A stretch of 31,272 nt of DNA from an uncultured Bacilli bacterium (GTDB lineage: Bacteria; Bacillota_I; Bacilli_A; RF39; UBA660): contig CAKOTA010000015.1 of assembly GCA_934119965.1 (NCBI GenBank), positions 1-31,272 on the forward strand, read 5' to 3'. Each line of letters starts with the position of its first letter. Within the stretch, counting starts at the first letter, position 1. Made by a program: the position numbers and the translations under genes. The notes under the pieces were generated by a model. It was not told the DNA's origin and did no database searches. It worked only from the letters and a program-made list of their open reading frames with translations. This document shows positions 6,112 to 13,759 of the stretch, piece after piece.

Positions 6112-7421
6112 CCTTTTTCTAGTTTTTTTAATAATTTCTTATATTGTTTATAATAATCTCTACTATTTAGATTTCCTACCTTATATTCATCCATTATTTT
6201 ATTTATTGTTTTTATAACTTTATCATAAATTTCCTTATTTCTAAACATTAAAGGACATTCTTTTAAATATCTTTCAATAGTTAAATAATAATCATCATTA
6301 TAAATAAAATGCTTTAAATATTTTTCGTCATATTCTTCATCACACAATAATGACTGTAAAAATGTAAAATCTAAATCAATCATTTCGATATATTCATTAA
6401 CTAAATATGGTTTTAATATCATACTTAATGACTGTTTCTTCAAGTTTTTCTTCCATAAATAATCAATAGTAAACAAGTCATTATTTAATTGCATACTATT
6501 AATCATACCTAAATATTCATTATATTCATTTATATTAATATTTTTAATGTTATATCTAAAATTGCTCATAATGTCTATCAATCTGCTTTTCATAGATGCA
6601 TTGAATAAACCTCTTGAACTATATATTTTAATAAATGAATATAAATTATTTAATAATCTATAATCTGTATAATCAATATCTACTTTTTCATTTAAAACAA
6701 TCATTTTTTCAAACATTGTATTATAATATAGTTCTTCAAATGTTTTTAAATTAAAGCCTATATCAGCATCCTTTTTAGACGTTTTAATTATTTTGTTATA
6801 TATATCATCATTCATTTTTATAAACATATCTGATTTATTTTCTAGCAATTTATTACAATCTAATGTGTATAAAATTTTCTTTTTATATTCTTCATCTAAT
6901 ATTAATTTAGGAAAAGAAAGTATAAATTTGTTTAAGAATAATAAATAATTTATGTTACCTACATATTTTTTTATAAATATTTCTTTAAATTGTTCAAAAT
7001 CCAAATTTAAATATAATATAATTGAATAATCATCTTTAACTGATTCTTCTATATCTCTTTTATTCCAAATAAATGATTTATTTTTTAAGTTTTCGTCAAT
7101 TAAACTATATTTATATAAAAATTCATTATTATAAAATTCGTTAGATGGATATTCTTTTAACATATTATATAAATTAATTATATTGGTAACTTCATTATTT
7201 TGAATATTACTACTTATATAATTGATTAATTCCCCTAGCTTTTCATACATCTCTTTTGTATATAAATTTTTATCAATATTAGCTTCTAAAACTGTTTCCA
7301 AAGTATACAAGAAAATATCACTTAAAATTACTATCCTATATTCTTCAAAATCAACATCAGAAAACATCATATAATTTATAAAATAAAGATCTATAGCTAC
7401 CTCTTTATAATTATTATTCAT
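6102..7421 (-). CDS. unknown 439-residue protein coupled to lon
   Basis: Its start overlaps the lon stop by one base (TAATG), so translation is coupled. The protein is highly charged and alpha-helical, rich in Asn, Lys, Tyr and Leu, with no signal peptide, membrane segment or motif I recognise. Patterns of amphipathic helices throughout suggest an all-helical repeat or scaffold fold in the cytosol. The C terminus is basic (YYKQYKKLLKKLEKGKY). Being the only gene downstream of lon before a terminator suggests a role as Lon adaptor, substrate or sporulation factor, but nothing in the sequence shows which. Confidence 0.7.
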   Translation of the reverse strand: MNNNYKEVAIDLYFINYMMFSDVDFEEYRIVILSDIFLYTLETVLEANIDKNLYTKEMYEKLGELINYISSNIQNNEVTNIINLYNMLKEYPSNEFYNNEFLYKYSLIDENLKNKSFIWNKRDIEESVKDDYSIILYLNLDFEQFKEIFIKKYVGNINYLLFLNKFILSFPKLILDEEYKKKILYTLDCNKLLENKSDMFIKMNDDIYNKIIKTSKKDADIGFNLKTFEELYYNTMFEKMIVLNEKVDIDYTDYRLLNNLYSFIKIYSSRGLFNASMKSRLIDIMSNFRYNIKNININEYNEYLGMINSMQLNNDLFTIDYLWKKNLKKQSLSMILKPYLVNEYIEMIDLDFTFLQSLLCDEEYDEKYLKHFIYNDDYYLTIERYLKECPLMFRNKEIYDKVIKTINKIMDEYKVGNLNSRDYYKQYKKLLKKLEKGKY

Positions 7422-9691
7422 TATTTACCTCCTAAGTTTTTATAAACTTCATTATAATTTTTGACTAAAATAAACTCAATATTATCTTTAACCTCATTTG
7501 GAATTTCTTCTAAATCTTTTTCATTTTCATATGGTATTATTATTTTTTTTATATTATTACGGGTTGCCGCTATTGATTTTTCTTTAAGACCACCGATTGG
7601 TAAAACATCTCCTCTTAAAGTGATTTCTCCAGTCATTGCAGTAGAACAATCTATTTTTAATTTGTTAAATGTACTTATAATTGCTGTTGTAAGTGTTATT
7701 CCCGCACTTGGTCCATCTTTACTTACTGCTGTATCAGGAATATGAATGTGAATGTCATTATTTACTAAATCCTCATATTTTATATTATATTTTTTATAAT
7801 TAGATTTAATATAATTAAGAGCTACCGTAGCACTTTCTTTCATTACATCACCAATAGAACCTGTTAATATTAGTTTACCACTACCTTTAAAATAATTAAC
7901 TTCTACAGGTAAGACATCTCCTCCAAATGGTGTGTAAGCTAAAGCATTTACTACACCTACTTTTGATTTTTTATTTTTGGCATTATCCATATATTTTGGC
8001 TTACCTATATATTCAATTATTTTTTTATTATCAATTATAAATCTATTTGATTTAATTTTTGTAGTTGCTAAAGATGTAACAATTTTTCTAATTATCATAG
8101 ATAATATTCTATTTAATTCTCTAACTCCAGCTTCTTTTGTATAATTTCTAATTATTTTTAAAATTACTTCATCTTTTATTACTACAGAACTATAATTTAA
8201 GCCATGTTCTTTACATATGTTTGGTAATAAATGACTTTTAGCAATATCCAATTTTTCATATTCAGTGTATCCAGATAATTCAACTATTTCTAATCTATCT
8301 TTTAAAGCATCTGGAATTCCTTCAATATAATTAGCTGTTGCTATAAACATAACTTTAGATAAATCATACTCTTCTTCTATATAGTTATCACTAAAATATT
8401 TATTTTGTTCGGGATCTAAGATTTCTAGTAAAACACTTGCTGGATCACCTTTGAAATTTTTTACCATTTTATCTATTTCGTCTATTAAAAATACAGGATT
8501 AGAACTCTTGGCTTTTCTTATTGAAGAAATAATTCTTCCAGGACTTGCTCCAATATAGGTTTTTCTATGTCCGATTAATTCAGCTTCGTCATTAACTCCA
8601 CCAACAGACATTTTAACAAATTTTCTATGCATAGAATTTGCTATAGACTTTGCTAAAGATGTTTTTCCAACACCAGGAGGACCAACTAAACAAATTATAG
8701 GCGCTCTTAAGCTATTAGTTACTTGTTTAACTGCTAAATATTCAATAATTCTTGTTTTAACATTTTCTAAACCATTATGAGATTTATCTAAAATATCTTT
8801 AACATCAAGTAAATCATCATTATCAATTGTATGTTTATTCCAAGGTAAATCTAATAACCATTCAATATAATTTCTCGTAATGCTTACTTCAGGTGATGTT
8901 GGTTGTAATGATTCATATCTTTTAATTTCTAATTCAATTTTAGCTTTTATTTTATTTGGCGCATCTAATAAATTTAATTTTTCTTTTAAAGAATCTAAGT
9001 CATTTTCTTTAATTGATTTTTCATTTAGTTCTTCTTTTATTACTTTTATTTTTTCTCTCAAAATAAATTCTCTTTGGGCTTCATCTAGATTTTTTTTAAC
9101 TCTGTCATCTATTTCTTTTTCAAGTTCAAATATTTGTTCTTCTTTATAAATGTCTTCTAAAATCATTTCTGCTCTTTTTACAGGATTTATTTCATACAAA
9201 TATTCATTAGTTCTCTCAATATTAACTTGTAAATAAGGAACAATTAAATCTGTTATCTTGTTTAAATCATTACTATTTTTTATTAAAGATAATACGCCAT
9301 TCGATACATAGGGAATTATTTTAGTAAATCTTTCTAATTCACTATTTAATTTTTCAATATATATTTGATTATTATTTTCTATTTCTATTTCCTCAACATT
9401 TACTTCATCATCGATTAAATATTCCAATATATTAGCTCTTTTTAGGCCATTTAATATTATTCTTATTTGATTGTTTGGTAGTTCTAATTTATGTTCTATT
9501 TCACAAACAACACCAAAATAAGATAGTTCTTTACTATTATTTATATCATAGACTATTAATATTTTATTATTATGAAATTTCATTGCTTTATCTATTATAG
9601 ATTTCATTTCATTATTTAAATCTATACGGATTTCATTGTTAGGTAATAATACTATTCCTTTTAACATAATAACAGGTAAAGTAAGTTTCAT
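7421..9691 (-). CDS. lon: ATP-dependent protease Lon (LonA type)
   Basis: 756 residues from the ATG at 9689-9691; a GTG three codons upstream lies inside the RBS (AGAGGTG), so the ATG is preferred. Order: N-terminal LON substrate-binding domain (~1-195), coiled linker, AAA+ module with Walker A GPPGVGKT (337-344) and Walker B FLIDEID (401-407), then the protease domain with the Ser-Lys dyad, Ser662 in KDGPSAG and Lys703 in GGLKEK. It is a soluble homohexamer degrading damaged and regulatory proteins. Length and motif set are normal for LonA with a slightly short N domain. It has its own promoter and leads an operon with the 439-residue unknown. Confidence 0.97.
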   Translation of the reverse strand: MKLTLPVIMLKGIVLLPNNEIRIDLNNEMKSIIDKAMKFHNNKILIVYDINNSKELSYFGVVCEIEHKLELPNNQIRIILNGLKRANILEYLIDDEVNVEEIEIENNNQIYIEKLNSELERFTKIIPYVSNGVLSLIKNSNDLNKITDLIVPYLQVNIERTNEYLYEINPVKRAEMILEDIYKEEQIFELEKEIDDRVKKNLDEAQREFILREKIKVIKEELNEKSIKENDLDSLKEKLNLLDAPNKIKAKIELEIKRYESLQPTSPEVSITRNYIEWLLDLPWNKHTIDNDDLLDVKDILDKSHNGLENVKTRIIEYLAVKQVTNSLRAPIICLVGPPGVGKTSLAKSIANSMHRKFVKMSVGGVNDEAELIGHRKTYIGASPGRIISSIRKAKSSNPVFLIDEIDKMVKNFKGDPASVLLEILDPEQNKYFSDNYIEEEYDLSKVMFIATANYIEGIPDALKDRLEIVELSGYTEYEKLDIAKSHLLPNICKEHGLNYSSVVIKDEVILKIIRNYTKEAGVRELNRILSMIIRKIVTSLATTKIKSNRFIIDNKKIIEYIGKPKYMDNAKNKKSKVGVVNALAYTPFGGDVLPVEVNYFKGSGKLILTGSIGDVMKESATVALNYIKSNYKKYNIKYEDLVNNDIHIHIPDTAVSKDGPSAGITLTTAIISTFNKLKIDCSTAMTGEITLRGDVLPIGGLKEKSIAATRNNIKKIIIPYENEKDLEEIPNEVKDNIEFILVKNYNEVYKNLGGK

Positions 9692-9716
9692 AATAATCAC
9701 CTCTAAATTGTTTTTT

Positions 9717-9745
9717 ATTATAATATAAATGCTTTAAAAAATCAA
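9717..9745 (-). promoter_or_regulatory. lon promoter
   Basis: TTGATT (9740-9745), 17-bp spacer and TATAAT (9717-9722) on the minus strand, about 25 bases before the lon start. The -35 box abuts the T-run of the rmuC terminator. No CIRCE or CtsR-like operator is evident. Confidence 0.75.
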
Positions 9746-9746
9746 C

Positions 9747-9767
9747 AAAAAAATCACTATTCAGTGA
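9747..9767 (-). terminator. intrinsic terminator at the end of rmuC
   Basis: TCACT (9763-9767 on the minus strand) pairs with AGTGA (9754-9758) around a 4-base loop, then seven T (9747-9753). The 3' arm of the stem overlaps the rmuC stop codon at 9757-9759. The stem is short but the T-run is strong. Confidence 0.55.
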
Positions 9768-10839
9768 CTTTATCATATTCTAGTTGATCGATTTCAACAT
9801 GATTAATTGAATTAAATCTTTTTGTTATTTTTTCAGTTGTTGTATGGATTTCTTTGACATCTTTACCAACTGTTTCAATACTTCTGGATAGTTTATCCCA
9901 TCTATCTTTATATCGTTTAAAGTCTTCATCTAAAAGTTTTAATTCTTTATGGATTACTTTTGTATATTTATCTCTTTCTAAATTCATCATTACTACTTGA
10001 ATTGTTGTTAATGTACTCATCAAAGTTGTTGGGCTTGCAATCCATACTCTTTTTTTATAAGCATATTCTACTATATCATTATGATAGGCATTTATTTCAG
10101 CAAATATAGCTTCGGCTGGTAAAAATAGTATTGCTTGGTCTGATGTAACACCTGGGATTATATATTTATCGTGGATAGCATCTATATGTTTTTTCATATC
10201 CATTCTAAACATTTTTTCTGCTTTTTCTCTTTCTAAGCTACTTATTTTTTTGTCAACCATTATTTGATAATGTTCCAATGGAAATTTTGAATCTATTCCT
10301 ATTAGTCCTAAAGGTTCAGGAGCAAATAGTGCACAATCTACGATTGTTCCGTTTTCAAATCCATATTGTAGTTTATATATTTTATCATTATTTTCTCCAA
10401 ATACATTAGCCATTATATTTTTTAAATTAACTTCTCCAAATATTCCTCTTGTCTTTTTATCTGTTAATACTCCTTGTAATGAGACAATGTCATTAGATAG
10501 TGTATCAATTTTCTTTTGAGCTTCGTCTATTTTTGATAGTCTTTCTAATACTGATGTAAATGTTTTATTTGTTTTTTCAAAGTTTTGATCTAATCTTTCA
10601 TTTACTTGATCATTGATTAATCTTAATTTATATTCGATTTTTTCATTTAAGTTAGTGAAATCATCATTCATTTCTTTTGTTAATGTATTTTTGAATTCAC
10701 CAAATTCTCTTATCATATTTGTTTCTAATTTTCCTAATCTCTCTGTAATATTTGATTCATTTGAATTATTGTTTTTTAATACTAACACTAGTACTAAAAT
10801 AAATATTACTACTAATAAACTTATTATTATATATTCCAT
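9757..10839 (-). CDS. rmuC: RmuC-family DNA recombination protein
   Basis: 360 residues: one N-terminal membrane helix (~2-22), a long coiled coil (~30-120) and the RmuC nuclease-like domain (~130-330). The latter contains KKTRGIFGEVNL, IDSKFPLEHY, FLPAEAIFAEI and YKKRVWIASPTTLM, all typical of the family. RmuC limits recombination at inverted repeats and rearrangements in E. coli; its PD-(D/E)XK-like core carries the IDSKFP strand. Normal length. RBS GGAGG five bases before ATG, nine bases after the DedA-like gene, so the two are an operon. Confidence 0.94.
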   Translation of the reverse strand: MEYIIISLLVVIFILVLVLVLKNNNSNESNITERLGKLETNMIREFGEFKNTLTKEMNDDFTNLNEKIEYKLRLINDQVNERLDQNFEKTNKTFTSVLERLSKIDEAQKKIDTLSNDIVSLQGVLTDKKTRGIFGEVNLKNIMANVFGENNDKIYKLQYGFENGTIVDCALFAPEPLGLIGIDSKFPLEHYQIMVDKKISSLEREKAEKMFRMDMKKHIDAIHDKYIIPGVTSDQAILFLPAEAIFAEINAYHNDIVEYAYKKRVWIASPTTLMSTLTTIQVVMMNLERDKYTKVIHKELKLLDEDFKRYKDRWDKLSRSIETVGKDVKEIHTTTEKITKRFNSINHVEIDQLEYDKVTE

Positions 10840-10847
10840 AATTCCTC

Positions 10848-11429
10848 CTACAAATTAAATTTTTTATTTACTATTTTGGATAATATAAATGATCCTAAAA
10901 TTAAAATCGCTATTTTAATAATTACTCCTATATCTGTTATACTTTCTAGAAATGTTGTTGCAATAAAAGCCCAAAAATATACGATAAATATTTTAGAACA
11001 AAGAAGAGCTAAAAAATATTTTTTATATTCCATTTCTGATAAACCTGCTGCAATATTTATTGAGAATGCTGGTGTAAAAGGCATTGCTAAAATAAGAACT
11101 AAATTTGAAAACTTTATTTCATTAATTTTATTTATAAAGTTAATCAATTTAGTATGTTTATATAATTTTCTATACGCAAATAGTCTAATTTTATTAAAAA
11201 ACCAATAACTTATTGTACAGCCTATCATTGTTCCAATCCAAGATACAATATACCCTACTATTGGACCAAAAGCTATTACATTAATAGCTATAAATACTGA
11301 AAGTGGTAGTGCTGGAATAATTGATTCTAAAATTATTATTGACATACCGGCTAATAAACTTAAAAATATATTATGTGTACTTACGAATAATTCTATCCAT
11401 TCTACGATAGCTGCTATTATACTTTCCAT
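10848..11429 (-). CDS. DedA/VTT-domain (TVP38-like) membrane protein
   Basis: 193 residues with about five hydrophobic segments. The stretch ESIIPALPLSVFIAINVIAFG followed by a Gly-rich helix and a second half with MPFTPAFSINIAAGLS is the VTT/SNARE-associated signature with its re-entrant loops. Members are lipid scramblases or transporters of the cytoplasmic membrane; the substrate here is unknown. AGGTGA precedes the ATG and a -10-like TATAAT lies about 15 bases further upstream, so it probably heads the unit with rmuC. Confidence 0.85.
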   Translation of the reverse strand: MESIIAAIVEWIELFVSTHNIFLSLLAGMSIIILESIIPALPLSVFIAINVIAFGPIVGYIVSWIGTMIGCTISYWFFNKIRLFAYRKLYKHTKLINFINKINEIKFSNLVLILAMPFTPAFSINIAAGLSEMEYKKYFLALLCSKIFIVYFWAFIATTFLESITDIGVIIKIAILILGSFILSKIVNKKFNL

Positions 11430-11480
11430 TTTTTCACCTATTATTATTATAATACAAATATTATTATTTTAAAAGATAAT

Positions 11481-11503
11481 AATAAAAACTCTATTACAGA
11501 GTT
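11481..11503 (-). terminator. intrinsic terminator after the rhodanese gene
   Basis: AACTCT and AGAGTT (11498-11503 and 11487-11492 on the minus strand) form a 6-bp stem around a 5-base loop, then a T-rich tail. It begins one base after the stop codon. Confidence 0.6.
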
Positions 11504-11504
11504 C

Positions 11505-11792
11505 TTATTTTTTCATTATCCATTCTTCATATCCACCGATAATATTAACAACACTATATCCTTGATTATATAACATATTACATACTTTAGTGCTAGTTAA
11601 TCCTTTTTGACAATATATAAAATATCTTTTATTTTTTTCTAAATATTTACTTGGATTCATAATTAATTCTTGATAAGGAATGTTGATAGCCCCATCGATA
11701 TGGTTATTATTATAACTTTGACTATTTCTTATATCAATGATAATTGGATTACTATATGTTAATAATTCGCTTATCTGAATATTTGGCATCAT
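11505..11792 (-). CDS. single-domain rhodanese-like protein
   Basis: 95 residues. IIIDIRNSQSYNNNHIDGAINIP is the CH2A motif; the active-site loop is CQKGLTS with the persulfide-carrying Cys61, and IIGGYEEW closes the domain. Such single-domain rhodaneses carry sulfane sulfur in the cytosol or act in redox signalling. GGTGG precedes the two tandem ATG codons, and a TATACT -10 box lies upstream. It is flanked by its own terminator, so it is a single-gene unit. Confidence 0.93.
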   Translation of the reverse strand: MMPNIQISELLTYSNPIIIDIRNSQSYNNNHIDGAINIPYQELIMNPSKYLEKNKRYFIYCQKGLTSTKVCNMLYNQGYSVVNIIGGYEEWIMKK

Positions 11793-11892
11793 TTTACCAC
11801 CCAGTATAATATATGAAATGATTTTATTAATAATTATAGAGAATGACTATAAGATGTTAATTAAATGTAAAAGTTATTTTTATTAATTCATA

Positions 11893-12783
11893 TTATATTT
11901 CTTGCAATTCATAAGTAGTATTAAAAATTCTCTCATCACTACAATATGACATTATATATTTGTCTTCTTCTTTTGTGATTATTATTCCTATAGTATTATT
12001 TTCTTCTATCGTTTTTATATTTTTATTTACATAATTCATATATGTTTCTATTTGCCCTATATGTTCTTTTTTTAGTTTTGTTATTTTGAGTTCAACTACA
12101 ACAAAGCAATTGTAAATATAATTAAATAATAATAAATCTATATAATTATAAGTGTTTCCTATTTTTATTTTGTATTCATTTTCTATAAAGGAAAAACCAT
12201 TACCTAATTCTTTTAAAAATAAAGAAATATTTTCTAATATTAATTGTTGTAACATTCTCTCTTTTATTATTTCTTTATCTGCATTTAATATAATAGGATT
12301 TTTTACTAAATCTTGAACTTCTAATTTATTATTGTTTTTTAATTTTTCTTTTGTTTTTTCATCCAATCTTTCATATTCTTTTGATTTTATTCTTTCTCTT
12401 AATTCCCTCTTACTTAAATTTTGGCTTTTACTTACCATTATGTAATAATTAACTTTATTCATATCTTTTATTGATAAAAGTTCTGAATAATGACTCCATG
12501 TCAAATTGGTCGCCAATGGAGACCAATTTTGGTCAGAAAACAATATATAAAATTGGCGCATTCTTCTCAATGTTCTTTCATTATACTTCTTATTTACTTC
12601 TTCAATTAACTTTTTAGAATAACTCTTAATAATTCCTCCACCATAATGTTTACCTGCTTCACTTAACATTTTCCCAACATTATAATAAGTTTGTAAATCA
12701 CTTCTATTTTTACTATAATCTTTTACTTTTTTGTATATCTCATTATTTATTAATTCTTGTTTTATGTTTTCATAATAATTCAT
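11893..12783 (-). CDS. DUF1016/YhcG-type PD-(D/E)XK nuclease, downstream copy
   Basis: 296 residues. The start is the ATG at 12781-12783 behind AGGAGG; an in-frame ATG seven codons upstream lies within the end of the previous gene and before that RBS, so I reject it. The N-terminal half is a DUF1016 domain (YYNVGKMLSEAGKHYGGGIIK, NLTWSHYSELL). The C-terminal half is the PD-(D/E)XK core: NYIDLLLFN supplies the Asp and VVVELKITK the ExK. Family members are associated with phages, mobile DNA and restriction-like loci; target specificity is unknown. One base separates it from its paralogue upstream. A 330-bp 3' segment is nearly identical to the paralogue while residues ~49-128 differ strongly. 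Confidence 0.9.
   Translation of the reverse strand: MNYYENIKQELINNEIYKKVKDYSKNRSDLQTYYNVGKMLSEAGKHYGGGIIKSYSKKLIEEVNKKYNERTLRRMRQFYILFSDQNWSPLATNLTWSHYSELLSIKDMNKVNYYIMVSKSQNLSKRELRERIKSKEYERLDEKTKEKLKNNNKLEVQDLVKNPIILNADKEIIKERMLQQLILENISLFLKELGNGFSFIENEYKIKIGNTYNYIDLLLFNYIYNCFVVVELKITKLKKEHIGQIETYMNYVNKNIKTIEENNTIGIIITKEEDKYIMSYCSDERIFNTTYELQEI
12076..12405 (-). repeat. 330-bp near-identical repeat, copy in downstream nuclease
   Basis: Matches 12968-13297 at a constant offset of 892 bp with a single base difference by eye. It encodes the segment from the conserved ELRERIKSKEYERL region through the nuclease core. Confidence 0.85.
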
Positions 12784-12784
12784 T

Positions 12785-13675
12785 TTAAACCTCCTGTAAT
12801 TCATAAGTTATATTAAAAATTCTTTCATCACTACAATATGACATTATATATTTGTCTTCTTCTTTTGTAATTATTATTCCTATAGTTTTATCTTGGTTTA
12901 TTCTTTTTATATTTTTATCAATATAATTCATATAGGTTTCTATTTGCCCTATATGTTCTTTCTTTAATTTTGTTATTTTGAGTTCAACTACAACAAAGCA
13001 ATTGTAAATATAATTAAATAATAATAAATCTATATAATTATAAGTGTTTCCTATTTTTATTTTGTATTCATTTTCTATAAAGGAAAAACCATTACCTAAT
13101 TCTTTTAAAAATAAAGAAATATTTTCTAATATTAATTGTTGTAACATTCTCTCTTTTATTATTTCTTTATCTGCATTTAATATAATAGGATTTTTTACTA
13201 AATCTTGAACTTCTAATTTATTATTGTTTTTTAGTTTTTCTTTTGTTTTTTCATCCAATCTTTCATATTCTTTTGATTTTATTCTTTCTCTTAATTCTCT
13301 TACAGTTAAATTTTGTTCCTCCGAAATTTTTATATAATAATTAATCTGATTTCTATTTTTTAATTTCAATATTTCGTCATAATGACTCCATGATAATTTT
13401 GCCGACATTGTCGGCAGATTTCCCTTTGATATAAAAATATAATAACTAATCATTTTGTATAAAACTCTTTCACTATATTTTTTTCCTAGTTCATTAGTTA
13501 ATTTTTCAGAATATTTTTTTATTATTCCCTCCCCATAATGTTTTCCTGCTTCGCTTAACATTTTTCCGACATTGTAATATGTTTGTAAATCGCTTCTATT
13601 TTTACTGTAATCTTTTACTTTCTTATATATTTCATTATTTATTAATTCTTGTTTTATATTTTCGTAATAATTCAT
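12785..13675 (-). CDS. DUF1016/YhcG-type PD-(D/E)XK nuclease, upstream copy
   Basis: 296 residues, same architecture and exact length as its downstream paralogue. The DUF1016 domain carries NLPTMSAKLSWSHYDEIL where the paralogue reads NWSPLATNLTWSHYSELL. The nuclease core has the same IDLLLF Asp and VELK Glu-Lys residues. GGAGG precedes the ATG. Codons 1-48 encode an almost identical peptide in both copies but with about eleven synonymous changes, whereas the 3' 330 bp is nearly identical in DNA. Divergence is therefore confined to the middle, where target or partner recognition may lie. A small dyad upstream of the start could be an operator. Confidence 0.9.
   Translation of the reverse strand: MNYYENIKQELINNEIYKKVKDYSKNRSDLQTYYNVGKMLSEAGKHYGEGIIKKYSEKLTNELGKKYSERVLYKMISYYIFISKGNLPTMSAKLSWSHYDEILKLKNRNQINYYIKISEEQNLTVRELRERIKSKEYERLDEKTKEKLKNNNKLEVQDLVKNPIILNADKEIIKERMLQQLILENISLFLKELGNGFSFIENEYKIKIGNTYNYIDLLLFNYIYNCFVVVELKITKLKKEHIGQIETYMNYIDKNIKRINQDKTIGIIITKEEDKYIMSYCSDERIFNITYELQEV
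12968..13297 (-). repeat. 330-bp near-identical repeat, copy in upstream nuclease
   Basis: Partner of 12076-12405. Its boundaries fall inside both genes, not at gene ends, which suggests gene conversion rather than a clean whole-gene duplication. Confidence 0.85.
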
Positions 13676-13689
13676 AAAATTCCTCCTTA

Positions 13690-13704
13690 AATGTAATCTA
13701 CATT
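13690..13704. promoter_or_regulatory. dyad upstream of the nuclease pair
   Basis: AATGTA ATC TACATT is a perfect 6-bp inverted repeat with a 3-base centre, 14 bases upstream of the first nuclease ATG and just before its RBS. Placement fits an operator for a small regulator, but the element is short and unproven. Confidence 0.3.
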
Positions 13705-13730
13705 AACACCTAAAAAGTTAAAAAAATGTC

Positions 13731-13759
13731 AAAAAAAAGAATAATGTTAAACATTATTC
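13731..13759 (-). terminator. intrinsic terminator of the secretion operon
   Basis: GAATAATG (13752-13759 on the minus strand) pairs with CATTATTC (13739-13746), an 8-bp stem with a 5-base loop, then eight T (13731-13738). The stem overlaps the stop codon of the VirD4-like gene and closes the operon. Confidence 0.75.

Noticed and set aside
9689..9700. GTG start for Lon three codons upstream
   Set aside because: The GTG is part of the ribosome binding site AGAGGTG for the ATG at 9691.
12784..12804. Earlier ATG for the downstream DUF1016 nuclease
   Set aside because: It precedes the AGGAGG RBS; using the later ATG gives both paralogues the same length and N terminus.
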